Shown one piece after another: positions 26,276-35,963 of a stretch of DNA of 64,000 nt. The position numbers and the translations under genes were made by a program. The DNA is from Neorhizobium petrolearium (lineage in GTDB: Bacteria; Pseudomonadota; Alphaproteobacteria; Rhizobiales; Rhizobiaceae): contig NZ_JAGGJW010000005.1 in the NCBI RefSeq assembly GCF_017873175.1, forward strand, positions 62,001 through 126,000, given 5' to 3'. Numbering within the stretch: the stretch's first letter is position 1; the number at the start of each line of letters is the position of its first letter. Below the pieces are notes generated by a model. It had not been told where the DNA came from. It did not search any database and saw only the letters and a program-made list of their open reading frames with translations.

Positions 26276-27619
26276 TTACCGCTGCCCACCCGGCTCATTA
26301 CTCTGGTCCAGCACCCGGGTGAGGCTGAGCGCGATGATCGTGCAGATCGCGCCGGAAATCAGATATCCCCCAATGAAGATGATACCGAAACTGCTGGCGA
26401 GCCCCAGCGCCACCAGCGGTGCGAAGCCTGCGCCGACTAACCAGGCAAGATCGGATGTCAAAGCAGCGCCGGTATAGCGGTAATATTGCCCGAAACGGGA
26501 GGAGACAGCCCCAGAGGCCTGGCCGAACGAGAGGCCTAGAATACCGAAACCGATGATGATGAACGCATCCTGCCCCGTCCCACCGGCATCCAGCAGGAAC
26601 GGCGCGGAAAAGCTGAAGATGGCGATGATAACTGCGCCGATCATCAATTGGTTGCGACGGCCGATGCGGTCGGCGATGACGCCGGACAATACAATCCCGA
26701 TAACGCCGACAGCCGCACCCGCAACCTGAACCCAAAGGAATTCCGCCGCCGACTGCCCGCCTGTGAGCGTTACCCAGCTCAACGGGAAGATCGTCACCAG
26801 ATGGAACATGGCAAAGCTCGCAAGCGGCGCGAAGGCGCCGAGCACAACATCATGGGCATGCTTGCTCAGCATTTCGAAGACTGGCCGGGGCTCCAGTTCA
26901 CGCGCCTCCATAGCCGCTCCGAACTCCTTGCTGGCGACGATGCGCAGACGGGCGAAGAGCGCCACGACATTGATCGCGAATGCGACGAAGAAGGGATAGC
27001 GCCAGCCCCAGGAGAGAAAATCCTCTTCGGAAAGATTGGCGACGAAATAGCCGAACAGGATGCTCGCCAGCGCAAAACCGAAAGGCGCACCGAGCTGCGG
27101 GATCATCGCATACCAGCCCCGGCGGTTGGGCGGTGCGTTGAGATTGAGCAGCGAGGCCAGCCCGTCCCAGGCTCCGCCGAGCGCAAACCCCTGCCCCAGG
27201 CGGAAAAGCGCCAAGAGCGCCACCGACCACAGGCCGATGGTGTCGTAACCGGGCAGGAAAGCGATCGAGGCCGTCGATCCGCCCAGGATAACCAGGGCGA
27301 CCGTCAATTTGGTGCCACGCCCGTAATTGCGGTCGATCCACATGAAGACGAACGAGCCCACCGGCCTCGCCATGAAGGCGAGCGGGAAGATCGCGAAGGA
27401 CATGAGGGTGGCCGCCACCGGATTAGGGGCGAACGGGAAGATCAGCTTGGGGAAAACGAGCACGGAGCCAAGGCCGTAGACGAAGAAATCGAAGAACTCG
27501 GACATGCGACCGATGATCACACCGATGGCGATGCTGCCGGGCGAAATCGGCTTGTCGTCATGAATGCGGCGAGCATCCCGCTCCATACCTGACGATGTGG
27601 GATTGACGACCGTGCTCAT
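26276..27619 (-). CDS. MFS transporter, metabolite:H+ symporter type
   Basis: 447 residues with about twelve membrane helices. The opening IAIGVIIGRMSEFFDFFVYG and the loop motif DRIGRRNQ between helices 8 and 9 mark the metabolite:H+ symporter subfamily of the major facilitator superfamily, which carries small carboxylates, betaines, proline and similar solutes. It converges on the racemase/dehydrogenase/lyase unit and is a plausible importer for its substrate. It is divergent from the cyo operon. Confidence 0.88.
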   Translation of the reverse strand: MSTVVNPTSSGMERDARRIHDDKPISPGSIAIGVIIGRMSEFFDFFVYGLGSVLVFPKLIFPFAPNPVAATLMSFAIFPLAFMARPVGSFVFMWIDRNYGRGTKLTVALVILGGSTASIAFLPGYDTIGLWSVALLALFRLGQGFALGGAWDGLASLLNLNAPPNRRGWYAMIPQLGAPFGFALASILFGYFVANLSEEDFLSWGWRYPFFVAFAINVVALFARLRIVASKEFGAAMEARELEPRPVFEMLSKHAHDVVLGAFAPLASFAMFHLVTIFPLSWVTLTGGQSAAEFLWVQVAGAAVGVIGIVLSGVIADRIGRRNQLMIGAVIIAIFSFSAPFLLDAGGTGQDAFIIIGFGILGLSFGQASGAVSSRFGQYYRYTGAALTSDLAWLVGAGFAPLVALGLASSFGIIFIGGYLISGAICTIIALSLTRVLDQSNEPGGQR

Positions 27620-27933
27620 AAAGTCTTCCTCCTGGCGAGAATCCGCCTCAGCCTTGAAATGTTGATCAAATGCCGGCCGAGTTCAAGGAACCTCTTCAAA
27701 AAACGCCGATTGTAGTGGCACCAGACTCTGGCGGGCCAGGGGTTCTGTCCTAGATTTCCGCGAACAGCGATTGGCATATGCTACTCCAACGGCGACAAGC
27801 TTTGACCAAAACGATCGACAAAAAATCTTGCTGCGCCGCGACAGATTGCTGCACTGCGACGAACGACCTCATTCCAGCAGGGGCATCGCCGCGATTAGTC
27901 CCAACTAGACAAAACGCAAATTTCGAGCCCGAG
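27620..27933. other. 314-base divergent promoter region before cyoA
   Basis: Should hold promoters for the MFS gene (left) and the cyo operon (right). The only structure seen is a direct repeat of TTGCTGCGCCGCGAC (27828-27842) and TTGCTGCACTGCGAC (27846-27860), 13 of 15 bases equal, with an 18-base period. This could be a pair of regulator sites. The frame of cyoA is open upstream to 27778, but that part is Cys/Thr-rich and does not fit a CyoA signal peptide. Confidence 0.4.
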
Positions 27934-29157
27934 ATGCCCACTCTGTTGAAGTTCACCGGACGGTTGTTCGCTCTCCTGCCTGCCTTGGCGCTGACCGGAT
28001 GCAATCTGGTCGTCATGTCTCCGTCGGGCGATATCGCCGCGCAGCAAGCGGATCTGATCGTCGTCTCGACGGTGCTGATGCTTCTGATCATCGTGCCCGT
28101 CGTCTGCTTGACGCTGTTTTTCGCCTGGCGCTATCGCAGTTCAAACACCACCGCGAAGTACGACCCCGATTGGCATCATTCGACACGGCTGGAGGTCATC
28201 ATCTGGTCTGCACCGCTTGCCATCATCATTGCACTCGGCGCCGTGACCTGGATCAGCACCCACAAGCTCGATCCCTATCGGCCACTGGATCGCATCGACG
28301 CCGAAAGGGCCATCCCCCCTGAAGTCAGGCCGCTGAGGGTGGAAGTCGTGGCGCTCGACTGGAAGTGGCTGTTCTTCTATCCCGACTACGGCATCGCGAC
28401 CGTCAACGAGATGGCCGCTCCCGTCGACGTGCCGATCAACTTCAAGATCACCGCATCGTCTGTCATGAACTCCTTCTACGTGCCCGCGCTGGCCGGCATG
28501 ATCTACGCCATGCCGGGCATGGAGACGAAGCTGCACGCCGTCATCAACAAGGAGGGCGAGTATGATGGTCTTTCGGCGAACTACAGCGGCGACGGCTTCT
28601 CCCACATGCGCTTCAAGTTCCACGGGGTGGACCAGGCGGCCTTCGACCAATGGGTCGCCCGGGTGAAGCAGAACGGCACCGCGCTTAACCGCGATGTCTA
28701 CCTGAAGCTTGAGAAGCCGAGCGCCAAGGAACCGGTCCGCTACTACGCCAGCGTCGAGGACGGACTCTACAGAGCCGTGCTCAACATGTGCGCCACGCCC
28801 GGTAAGATGTGCATGGAGGAGATGATGCATATCGACATGATGGGCGGCGGCGGAACCGAAAGCCACGAGAACCGAGCCCGGCTGGAGCATGACAACCGCC
28901 ATGCGGACGAAACCGCCCACGGCACGCTGGCTCCTGCCGCCACCTTCCCTGCCACGGGCAACCCGGCCCGCAGTCCCGAACCGACGGAAGGCGTGAATAA
29001 TCCTCAGCAACCCCAGTCGCACAACGGGTCTCAGGGGCAGCCGATGAACCACGACATGCACAACATGCAGAGTGATACGCCCGGAAGCACCCCCGGAACC
29101 TCGCAGGGCAGTGCCGCGCCGGCACAGCTCAATAACGTCGCTCCGGCAAAGCCCTGA
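27934..29157 (+). CDS. cyoA: Cytochrome bo3-type quinol oxidase subunit II with long polar tail
   Basis: 407 residues from ATG 27934. An N-terminal lipoprotein signal ends in the lipobox LALTGCN, two membrane helices follow (about 43-65 and 88-108), then a cupredoxin domain. The CuA ligands are absent, as in quinol oxidases. Residues from about 303 on form an unusual 105-residue tail rich in His, Asn, Gln, Pro and Met (HENRARLEHDN..., NHDMHNMQ...), not part of the usual CyoA length of about 300-320. It is the first gene of the cyoABCD-surf1 operon. Confidence 0.92.
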   Translation: MPTLLKFTGRLFALLPALALTGCNLVVMSPSGDIAAQQADLIVVSTVLMLLIIVPVVCLTLFFAWRYRSSNTTAKYDPDWHHSTRLEVIIWSAPLAIIIALGAVTWISTHKLDPYRPLDRIDAERAIPPEVRPLRVEVVALDWKWLFFYPDYGIATVNEMAAPVDVPINFKITASSVMNSFYVPALAGMIYAMPGMETKLHAVINKEGEYDGLSANYSGDGFSHMRFKFHGVDQAAFDQWVARVKQNGTALNRDVYLKLEKPSAKEPVRYYASVEDGLYRAVLNMCATPGKMCMEEMMHIDMMGGGGTESHENRARLEHDNRHADETAHGTLAPAATFPATGNPARSPEPTEGVNNPQQPQSHNGSQGQPMNHDMHNMQSDTPGSTPGTSQGSAAPAQLNNVAPAKP

Positions 29158-29178
29158 AAAGAGATCTGGTAGAAACCC

Positions 29179-31182
29179 ATGTTCGGCAACACCACGCTTA
29201 CGCAATTCCTCTTCGGGCGGCTTACATTGGAAGCCATCCCGTATCACGAACCCATTCTCGTCGTGACGTTCATCGTCGTCGCGATCCTCGGCATCGCCAT
29301 CCTGGCACTGATCACCAAATACGAGCTTTGGGGCTATCTCTGGAAAGAGTGGTTCACCAGCGTGGACCACAAGAAGATCGGCATCATGTACGTGGTGCTG
29401 GCGCTGATCATGCTGCTACGCGGCTTCGCCGACGCGATCATGATGCGCCTGCAACAGGCAATCGCCTTCGGCGGCAATGAAGGCTACCTCAACCCGCACC
29501 ATTACGACCAGATCTTCACCGCGCATGGCGTGATCATGATCTTCTTCATGGCCATGCCCTTCGTGACGGGGCTCATGAACTTCGTCGTGCCGCTGCAGAT
29601 CGGCGCGCGTGACGTCTCCTTCCCGTTCCTCAACAACTTCTCGTTCTGGATGACCACTGCCGGCGCGATCATCATCATGATGTCGCTTTTCGTCGGCGAA
29701 TTTGCCAGAACCGGCTGGCTCGCCTACCCGCCGCTTTCCGGCGCCGACTACAGTCCGGGCGTTGGGGTCGACTATTATATCTGGGGTCTGCAGGTGGCGG
29801 GCGTCGGCACGACGCTGTCGGGCATCAACCTGATCGCCACGATCGTCAAGATGCGGGCACCCGGCATGACCTTCATGAAGATGCCCGTCTTCACCTGGAC
29901 CTCGCTCTGCACCAACGTGCTGATCGTCGCGACCTTCCCGATCCTGACCGCCACGCTCGCCCTTTTGACGCTCGATCGCTATGCGGGTACGAACTTCTTC
30001 ACCAACGACCTCGGCGGCAATCCGATGATGTATGTGAACCTCATCTGGATCTGGGGCCATCCGGAGGTCTACATTCTCGTGCTGCCCGCCTTCGGCATCT
30101 TCTCCGAAGTGGTGGCCACTTTCTGCGGCAAGCGCCTCTTCGGTTATGCTTCGATGGTCTACGCAACCTGCGTGATCATGATCCTCTCCTACATCGTCTG
30201 GCTGCACCACTTCTTCACCATGGGTTCGGGCGCGTCTGTGAACGCCTTCTTCGGCATCACCACGATGATCATCTCGATCCCGACCGGTGCGAAGATGTTC
30301 AACTGGCTCTTCACCATGTATCGCGGCCGCATCCGCTATGAGGTTCCGATGCTGTGGACGGTCGGCTTCATGGTGACCTTCGTCATCGGCGGCATGACGG
30401 GCGTGATGCTCGCCATCCCGCCCGCGGATTTCGTGCTGCACAACTCGCTCTTCCTGATCGCTCACTTCCACAACGTCATCATCGGCGGTGTGGTGTTCGG
30501 CGTGCTGGCGGGCGTGACTTACTGGTTCCCCAAGGCCTTCGGCTACAAGCTCGATCCCTTCTGGGGCAGGATGAGCTTCTGGTTCTGGCAGATCGGCTTC
30601 TTCTTTGCCTTCATGCCGCTCTATGTGCTCGGCCTGATGGGCGTCACCCGCCGTGTGTCCCAGTTCGAGGATCCTTCGCTGCAGATCTGGTTCGTCATCG
30701 CTGCCTTTGGCGCTTTCCTGATCGCGCTCGGCATCGCCTCCTTCCTCATCCAGCTCGTCGTTTCATTTCTCAAGCGTGACCAGTTGCGCGATACGACCGG
30801 CGATCCCTGGGATGGTCGCACGCTGGAATGGTCGACCTCCTCGCCGCCGCCGGATTACAATTTCGCCTTCACCCCCGTCGTGCATGATCACGACAGCTGG
30901 TACGACATGAAAAGCCGCGGCTACGAGCGTCCGCTTGCCGGCTTCAAGCCGATCCATATGCCGAGGAACACCGGCACCGGCGTCATCCTGGCCGCGATCA
31001 GCGTCGCCCTCGCCTTCGGCATGATCTGGTACATGTGGTGGCTGGCGATTGCCTCCTTCGTCGCCCTGCTCGCCGTCGCGATCGGCCATACCTTCAACTA
31101 CAACCGGGATTTCTACATCCCGTGGGAAACAGTGGCCGCGACGGAGAACGCGCGTTCGAAACTGCTCGCGGAACGGACCTGA
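29179..31182 (+). CDS. cyoB: Cytochrome bo3-type quinol oxidase subunit I
   Basis: 667 residues, the usual CyoB length. It has haem-copper ligands including His116 (FTAHG), His294 of HPEVY, a HH pair at LHHFF and HFHNV. The quinol-site residues known from the E. coli enzyme are conserved at Arg81, Asp85, His108 and Gln111. The oxidase passes electrons from ubiquinol to oxygen and pumps protons. Together with coxMNOP it gives this replicon two terminal oxidases with different electron donors. Confidence 0.96.
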   Translation: MFGNTTLTQFLFGRLTLEAIPYHEPILVVTFIVVAILGIAILALITKYELWGYLWKEWFTSVDHKKIGIMYVVLALIMLLRGFADAIMMRLQQAIAFGGNEGYLNPHHYDQIFTAHGVIMIFFMAMPFVTGLMNFVVPLQIGARDVSFPFLNNFSFWMTTAGAIIIMMSLFVGEFARTGWLAYPPLSGADYSPGVGVDYYIWGLQVAGVGTTLSGINLIATIVKMRAPGMTFMKMPVFTWTSLCTNVLIVATFPILTATLALLTLDRYAGTNFFTNDLGGNPMMYVNLIWIWGHPEVYILVLPAFGIFSEVVATFCGKRLFGYASMVYATCVIMILSYIVWLHHFFTMGSGASVNAFFGITTMIISIPTGAKMFNWLFTMYRGRIRYEVPMLWTVGFMVTFVIGGMTGVMLAIPPADFVLHNSLFLIAHFHNVIIGGVVFGVLAGVTYWFPKAFGYKLDPFWGRMSFWFWQIGFFFAFMPLYVLGLMGVTRRVSQFEDPSLQIWFVIAAFGAFLIALGIASFLIQLVVSFLKRDQLRDTTGDPWDGRTLEWSTSSPPPDYNFAFTPVVHDHDSWYDMKSRGYERPLAGFKPIHMPRNTGTGVILAAISVALAFGMIWYMWWLAIASFVALLAVAIGHTFNYNRDFYIPWETVAATENARSKLLAERT

Positions 31183-31183
31183 C

Positions 31184-31807
31184 ATGGCAAGTCAAATGCA
31201 ACTTGAAGAAGCCGAAAAGCCGAAGTTCTACCTCACGGAAGAGCATCACCCGGAAGGCAGCACCATGCTGGGCTTCTGGCTCTATCTGATGAGCGACTGC
31301 CTGATCTTCGCAGTGCTCTTCGCTACCCACGGTGTGCTCGGCCGCTCTTACGCGGCAGGCCCCTCCCCCGCCGACCTCTTCGATCTGCCGATCGTCGCGA
31401 TCAACACGTCGATGCTGCTCCTCTCGTCGATCACTTACGGCTTCGCGATGCTGCAGATGGAGCGGAACGCCAAGGCCGAAACGCTCTTCTGGCTTGCGGT
31501 GACCGGTGTCTTCGGAGCGATTTTCCTTGCTCTCGAGCTCTACGAGTTCAATCACCTGATCCACGAGGGCGCCGGTCCGACGCGCAGTGCTTTTCTCTCC
31601 TCCTTCTTCACGCTGGTTGGCACCCACGGCCTGCACGTGACCTTCGGCATCATCTGGCTGATCACGCTGATGGTGCAAGTCGCCAAACACGGCCTGATCC
31701 CGGAAAACAAGCGCCGGCTGATGTGCCTGTCGATGTTCTGGCACTTCCTCGACGTCGTCTGGATCGGCGTCTTCTCCTTCGTTTACCTGATGGGAGTCCT
31801 CGGATGA
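31184..31807 (+). CDS. cyoC: Cytochrome bo3-type quinol oxidase subunit III
   Basis: 207 residues from ATG 31184, one base after the cyoB stop; the longer open frame upstream lies inside cyoB and is rejected. Five membrane helices and the motifs WLYLMSDCLIFAVLFATH and TLVGTHGLHVTFGI are typical for CyoC. It ends in an ATGA overlap with cyoD. It is a structural subunit without metal centres. Confidence 0.95.
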   Translation: MASQMQLEEAEKPKFYLTEEHHPEGSTMLGFWLYLMSDCLIFAVLFATHGVLGRSYAAGPSPADLFDLPIVAINTSMLLLSSITYGFAMLQMERNAKAETLFWLAVTGVFGAIFLALELYEFNHLIHEGAGPTRSAFLSSFFTLVGTHGLHVTFGIIWLITLMVQVAKHGLIPENKRRLMCLSMFWHFLDVVWIGVFSFVYLMGVLG

Positions 31808-32211
31808 GCTCGCACCCCCACGCACCCGCCCATGAAGATGCCCACAATGTACATCACGGGCACAGCAACGGCCACGAGGCCGGCCACGGCACCCTCAGGA
31901 GCTACCTCATTGGCTTCTCGCTTTCCGTCATCCTGACGGCCATTCCCTTCTGGCTCGTCATGGGCGGCGTCTTCGACAGCAAGCTGTTCACGGCCTTCCT
32001 CGTCATGGGACTCGGTGTCATCCAGATTGTCGTCCATATGATCTACTTCCTGCACATGAACCCACGTTCGGAAGGTGGCTGGACGATGATGGCGTTGATC
32101 TTCACCTTGGTGCTGGTCGGCATCACGCTCGCCGGCTCCCTTTGGGTCATGCATCACCTCAACGTCAATATGATGCCAATGTCACCGGAAATGATGAAGA
32201 ACATGCCCTGA
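31804..32211 (+). CDS. cyoD: Cytochrome bo3-type quinol oxidase subunit IV
   Basis: 135 residues. A His-rich N-terminal tail (about 1-30, with eleven His) precedes three membrane helices and the family motif HMIYFLHM. The C-terminus is Met-rich (MMPMSPEMMKNMP). Subunit IV aids assembly of the CuB centre in E. coli. The His/Met-rich ends, together with the CyoA tail, hint at copper handling for this oxidase (inference). Confidence 0.93.
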   Translation: MSSHPHAPAHEDAHNVHHGHSNGHEAGHGTLRSYLIGFSLSVILTAIPFWLVMGGVFDSKLFTAFLVMGLGVIQIVVHMIYFLHMNPRSEGGWTMMALIFTLVLVGITLAGSLWVMHHLNVNMMPMSPEMMKNMP

Positions 32212-32223
32212 CTGGCAAAACCG

Positions 32224-32988
32224 ATGAGCGCGGCCCCGGATCGCCCAAAGATTGGAAACATGATGCCGGACAAACCGGCTCCTTCGGCTCGGCCCCGCCG
32301 TTTTTTTGCGGCGGCCATGCTGTTGCTGGCCGCAGCATTCCTCTGGCTCGGCACCTGGCAGGTGCAGCGGCTTTTCTGGAAACTCGATCTGATTGCCCGC
32401 GTAGACGCTCGCATTCACGCCGCGCCGGTCACGGCACCGTCACCATCCGCGTGGCCGGGAGTTAATGCTGAAAAGGACGAATACCGGCGCGTGACCGCTT
32501 CAGGCACGTTCGATCATAGCAAGGAAACCCTCGTCCAGGCAGTCACCGAACTCGGCGCCGGCTTCTGGGTGATAATGCCGCTCAGGCAGGCGGAGGGGAC
32601 AACAATCCTGATCAACCGCGGCTTCGTCCCGGCCGACAGACGCGAGCCTGCATCGCGTGCCGAGGACGAGATCAAAGGCTCCGTCAACATCACCGGCCTT
32701 CTCCGCATGACGGAACCCGGCGGTGCGTTCTTGCGGAACAACGACCCGGCAAGCGACCGCTGGTACTCGCGTGACGTCGCGGCGATCGCCGCGGCAAAAG
32801 ACCTGACGAACGTTGCACCCTATTTCATCGATGCGGATGCGACACCCAATCCCGGTGGCCTGCCCGTCGGCGGACTGACGGTCGTCAAGTTCCGCAACAC
32901 CCACCTCGTTTACGCGATTACCTGGTATCTGATGGCCGCCATGAGCGCCGGCGCGACTTTCGCGATTTTCCGCAGGCGGATTGCCTAA
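32224..32988 (+). CDS. SURF1-family oxidase assembly protein
   Basis: 254 residues with two membrane helices, near residues 27-45 and 230-250, enclosing a periplasmic domain. Motifs are LGTWQVQRLFWK after helix one and NTHLVYAITWYLMA at helix two. SURF1 proteins help insert haem a into haem-copper oxidases. Here the gene directly follows cyoD, a common place for the quinol-oxidase-linked paralogue. The start at 32224 is uncertain; an ATG-ATG pair at 32260/32263 is an alternative. Confidence 0.9.
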   Translation: MSAAPDRPKIGNMMPDKPAPSARPRRFFAAAMLLLAAAFLWLGTWQVQRLFWKLDLIARVDARIHAAPVTAPSPSAWPGVNAEKDEYRRVTASGTFDHSKETLVQAVTELGAGFWVIMPLRQAEGTTILINRGFVPADRREPASRAEDEIKGSVNITGLLRMTEPGGAFLRNNDPASDRWYSRDVAAIAAAKDLTNVAPYFIDADATPNPGGLPVGGLTVVKFRNTHLVYAITWYLMAAMSAGATFAIFRRRIA

Positions 32989-33543
32989 AACGCGCCGCAT
33001 CCCGCGGATTCGCTCAAGGTGATCTAACCCCTTGATCTTTCGTAATCCCGAAACCGGCTCCCGCTTTCGGCCGATATGCTGACACCTGAATTCTCTGCCC
33101 TTCAATCCCAATATTCACGGTATTCGAATCACTGCTGGCGTCGCGCACAGGAGTGAGGATGACGGAAAGCGCGTATCCAAGCCGCCGCGGCCCTGATTTT
33201 GAGAGGTTCTGCTTCGCTTCGGCACGGGATTTGTGGATATTTACAGAATGTTAGCCACGTCTACTAACGGAACTGGAACCATCCAGGGCGGGAAAAGATA
33301 GTGCTGTTGCTGCGGGAAAGCCCCCAATACCCCTCCCTGCGGCCGGGAAGTCCGGCACGGATCACATGAGGCGCGTCGGACCTCCTGCCCCATTTCGATG
33401 GGATTGGTCATTCACTGCAGTTGCTGTGAGATTGTGCCCAGGCTCGGCGATCTTCAGCACGTTGCCGGATGAGGCCTGCCCGCGATCAACATCAATCCTA
33501 ACGAACCTATTCGAAGCGATAGCTTCAACCCTCCGCCGCAACG
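32989..33543. other. 555-base region without a recognisable gene
   Basis: Lies between the convergent SURF1 and AraC genes. No supported reading frame was found. Near the left end (33048-33070) is a CCGAAA...TTTCGG hairpin in a context, ACCGGCTCCCGCTTTCGG, that recalls the rhizobial intergenic mosaic (RIME) repeats. The rest is unassigned. Confidence 0.5.
33048..33070. repeat. RIME-like palindromic fragment
   Basis: CCGAAA (33048-33053) and TTTCGG (33065-33070) enclose an ACCGGCTCCCGC-like core. Similar CCGAAAACCGGTTCCCACTTTTCGG-type elements are scattered between genes in Rhizobiaceae. The match is from memory and only partial. Confidence 0.3.
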
Positions 33544-34458
33544 TTAGTGACCCTTCGCAGTGCGCCGCGAGCGGGCGAACATGCCGGGCGAGCACCCCAG
33601 ACGCCGACGAAACGCTGTGCTGAACGCGCTGGCGGACTCGTAGCCGATCTCTTCCGCAAGGCGCTCGAGAGGCTTGCCGCCGCGGCTTAGGGCATCCTGA
33701 GCCAGCGTCATGCGCCAACGGGAAAGGTATTCCATAGGGGCACAGCCAAGGGTTTCGGAAAAACGAGCCGAGAATGCCGATCGCGACATGCCCGCGAGTT
33801 TCGCAAGCTCCGCCACCGTCCATCCGGCGCGCACATTGGCATGCATTGCACGCAGGACCGATGCAAGGGCCGGATCCTGCATCCCCGCCAGCAGGCCGGC
33901 AGGCAGTGCTCCCCGAATGAGGCTGGGCCAGCGCAGGCATTCGACCAGCATGACCTCCAGGAGCCGTTGAAGCATCATTTCGCGCCCCGGCCTGTCGTTG
34001 GCGCACTCGTCCATGATGAGATCAATGATGCGCGTCAGGCGTGAGGTATCTCCGTCTTCCGCCCTTATGTGAATCATACCGGGCAACAGGGCCAGCAGCA
34101 GCGAGACATTGACAGGCTCGAGTTGGAATGAGCCGCCGAGCATCTCGAAGTCGGGCTCTCCCTCCGGATCTCCATGCCGGATGCTGCTGAACGATGGAAT
34201 GCCCGGCACGCATGCCGCACCCGGCTCGCTGAGAAGCGAAAATGCCGGCGAGGCGGGCAAGAGCACGAAGTCACCCCGCTCCTGCGGCACCGGGTCTGCG
34301 CCTTCGATGGACAGCCAGCATCGCCCCTTGAGGACGATGGCGAACCCCGGCGCCCCATAGGCCGAATAGCTCACGCCCCACTTTCCGCGGCCGGTTATCG
34401 GCTTCGAGAACACTGCATGAGGGCGCAGCAAGGCGATGATGTCGCTGAAAGGATCCAT
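33544..34458 (-). CDS. AraC-family regulator with cupin sensor domain
   Basis: 304 residues from the ATG at 34458; a longer open frame upstream would run into the divergent promoter. The N-terminal cupin_6-type sensor (about 1-190, including GRCWLSIEGADPVPQERGDFVLLP) is followed by two AraC helix-turn-helix motifs (WTVAELAKLAGMSRSAFSARF and PLERLAEEIGYESASAFSTAF). Proteins of this build usually activate or repress a divergent oxidoreductase gene; here that is the SDR gene starting 91 bases away. The inducer is unknown. Confidence 0.92.
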   Translation of the reverse strand: MDPFSDIIALLRPHAVFSKPITGRGKWGVSYSAYGAPGFAIVLKGRCWLSIEGADPVPQERGDFVLLPASPAFSLLSEPGAACVPGIPSFSSIRHGDPEGEPDFEMLGGSFQLEPVNVSLLLALLPGMIHIRAEDGDTSRLTRIIDLIMDECANDRPGREMMLQRLLEVMLVECLRWPSLIRGALPAGLLAGMQDPALASVLRAMHANVRAGWTVAELAKLAGMSRSAFSARFSETLGCAPMEYLSRWRMTLAQDALSRGGKPLERLAEEIGYESASAFSTAFRRRLGCSPGMFARSRRTAKGH

Positions 34459-34549
34459 TCTGGACGATTCATAATTAAATAAACACAGATGATTATAGAT
34501 CGTCCTATGCAAATGTCTATTCTCCGCCCTGGCAGAAGCGGAGAAACCC

Positions 34550-35410
34550 ATGACCAAAACAATCCTCATCACCGGAACATCATCTGGCTACGGCAAAGCC
34601 ATCGCCGAGCTTTTCCTCGATCGCGGTTGGAACGTCCTCGCGACCATGCGGCGCCCGGATCCGAGCGTCTTTAAGGTGCAGTCAAATCAGCTGAAAGTGC
34701 TTCCGCTCGACGTGACCGACCCAGACAGCATCGCCGGTGCGATCGCCGATGGCGTGGCTGCCTTCGGCGGCATCGACGTCTGGGTGAACAACGCCGGGAT
34801 CGGTTTGGCCTCCGCGGTAGAGGCGACGCCCGAGGCAACGATCCGAGAGCTGTTCGAGACCAACACGTTCGGCGTGATGGCCTGTTGCCGCGCGATCATT
34901 CCGCAGATGCGCAAACAGGGCCGCGGTACCATCGTCAACGTCACCTCCAGCGTCACCATCGGCGTCATGCCGCTGTCGGCGGTCTATGCCGCCAGCAAAT
35001 GCGCCATTGAAGGCTTTACTGAGTCGCTCTCCTACGAGCTCAGCCTGTTCGACATCAGGGCCCGGCTCGTCGAGCCTGGTTTGGCGCCGACCACGAGCTT
35101 TGGCGTGAATACCGGAACGAGGATGCAAGGGGTGTTTCCTAAGGACTATGAAGGGTTCGTCCAGGCCTTCTTCGAGAAAATGGCGAACTATCCGACACCG
35201 TACTGCACGGAGGCTGAAGTCGCCGAGGCCACCTGGTCGGCTGCAACGGAGGACGGGGAACGTATTCGTTATCCCGCCGGCGCCGATACCAAGCTTCTCA
35301 CAAAGCTGCGGTGGTCGACCTGCGAAGACCACTACCTGGCGAAGATCAGAGAGCTGTTCATCCCGACGACTATTTTGCCGGTCCCGACTCCCAAGCCCTA
35401 TCTGGCTTGA
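34550..35410 (+). CDS. Short-chain dehydrogenase/reductase
   Basis: 286 residues, classical SDR. The NAD(P) motif TGTSSGYG lies at 9-15, NNAG near 80-83, and the catalytic triad is Ser133/134, Tyr146 and Lys150 (YAASK). The C-terminal region extends about 30 residues beyond a minimal SDR. It is divergent from the AraC regulator that probably controls it, and its last 41 bases overlap the end of the convergent rhodanese-like gene. The substrate cannot be inferred. Confidence 0.93.
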   Translation: MTKTILITGTSSGYGKAIAELFLDRGWNVLATMRRPDPSVFKVQSNQLKVLPLDVTDPDSIAGAIADGVAAFGGIDVWVNNAGIGLASAVEATPEATIRELFETNTFGVMACCRAIIPQMRKQGRGTIVNVTSSVTIGVMPLSAVYAASKCAIEGFTESLSYELSLFDIRARLVEPGLAPTTSFGVNTGTRMQGVFPKDYEGFVQAFFEKMANYPTPYCTEAEVAEATWSAATEDGERIRYPAGADTKLLTKLRWSTCEDHYLAKIRELFIPTTILPVPTPKPYLA

Positions 35411-35954
35411 CTTCAACCGTTTCGTGGGCCTCCTGCCAACTGTTGATGCCGCCTGGGAACCAATGAACGCCGGTATAGCCCTTCATCACCAGCCGCTTGC
35501 CGGCGTTCCAGCTCCCCCAGCAGCCGGGAAGGCAAAAGGTGACGATGGGCTTTGAACTGTCGCCTTGAGTCAGCTCTTCCACGCGACGAAAGAAAGTTTC
35601 TTCCTGCGCCGCCTCAAAAGATGCGGCTCCGGCGCCCGGAAACCACGCGGCGCCCGGGATGGAGCGATGGGTCGGCAGCCAAAGCCGGTCCCGGGGAAAA
35701 TCCTCCGGCTTCTTTTCGGCGGGGCCGACATCGAGAAGCACCGGGTTCTTCGGCATGAGCGACTCAAGGCCTGCCAGATCGATGACGACGGCACCCGTGA
35801 GCGTCTTTGGTGTCTCCCCTCGCATCGGTCCGGTCCACAAGCCTTCCGGCTCCGGCACTTCGGCCCGGGACAGTTGCGTGCCCGCCGCGGTCATCAACAA
35901 CGCAATCGCAAGTGAAGCGGCAACCCTCACAAAGGCTCCAATCAGATCGGACAT
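35370..35954 (-). CDS. PQQ-linked CXXCW-motif rhodanese-like protein
   Basis: 194 residues from ATG 35954 (GAGG seven bases upstream). A signal peptide (about 1-31) and a rhodanese-like domain carry the CLPGCW motif at 141-146. This CXXCW motif defines a protein associated with PQQ-dependent catabolism: it occurs next to quinoprotein alcohol dehydrogenases and the two other relay genes found just upstream here. The three genes are consecutive on the reverse strand. The 3' end overlaps the SDR gene on the other strand by 41 bases. Confidence 0.85.
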   Translation of the reverse strand: MSDLIGAFVRVAASLAIALLMTAAGTQLSRAEVPEPEGLWTGPMRGETPKTLTGAVVIDLAGLESLMPKNPVLLDVGPAEKKPEDFPRDRLWLPTHRSIPGAAWFPGAGAASFEAAQEETFFRRVEELTQGDSSKPIVTFCLPGCWGSWNAGKRLVMKGYTGVHWFPGGINSWQEAHETVEVKPDRAWESGPAK

Positions 35955-35963
35955 GCCCACACC

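Noticed and set aside
27778..27933. N-terminal extension of CyoA
   Set aside because: The added 52 residues are Cys/Thr-rich and precede a normal lipoprotein signal, so the later ATG is the likely start.
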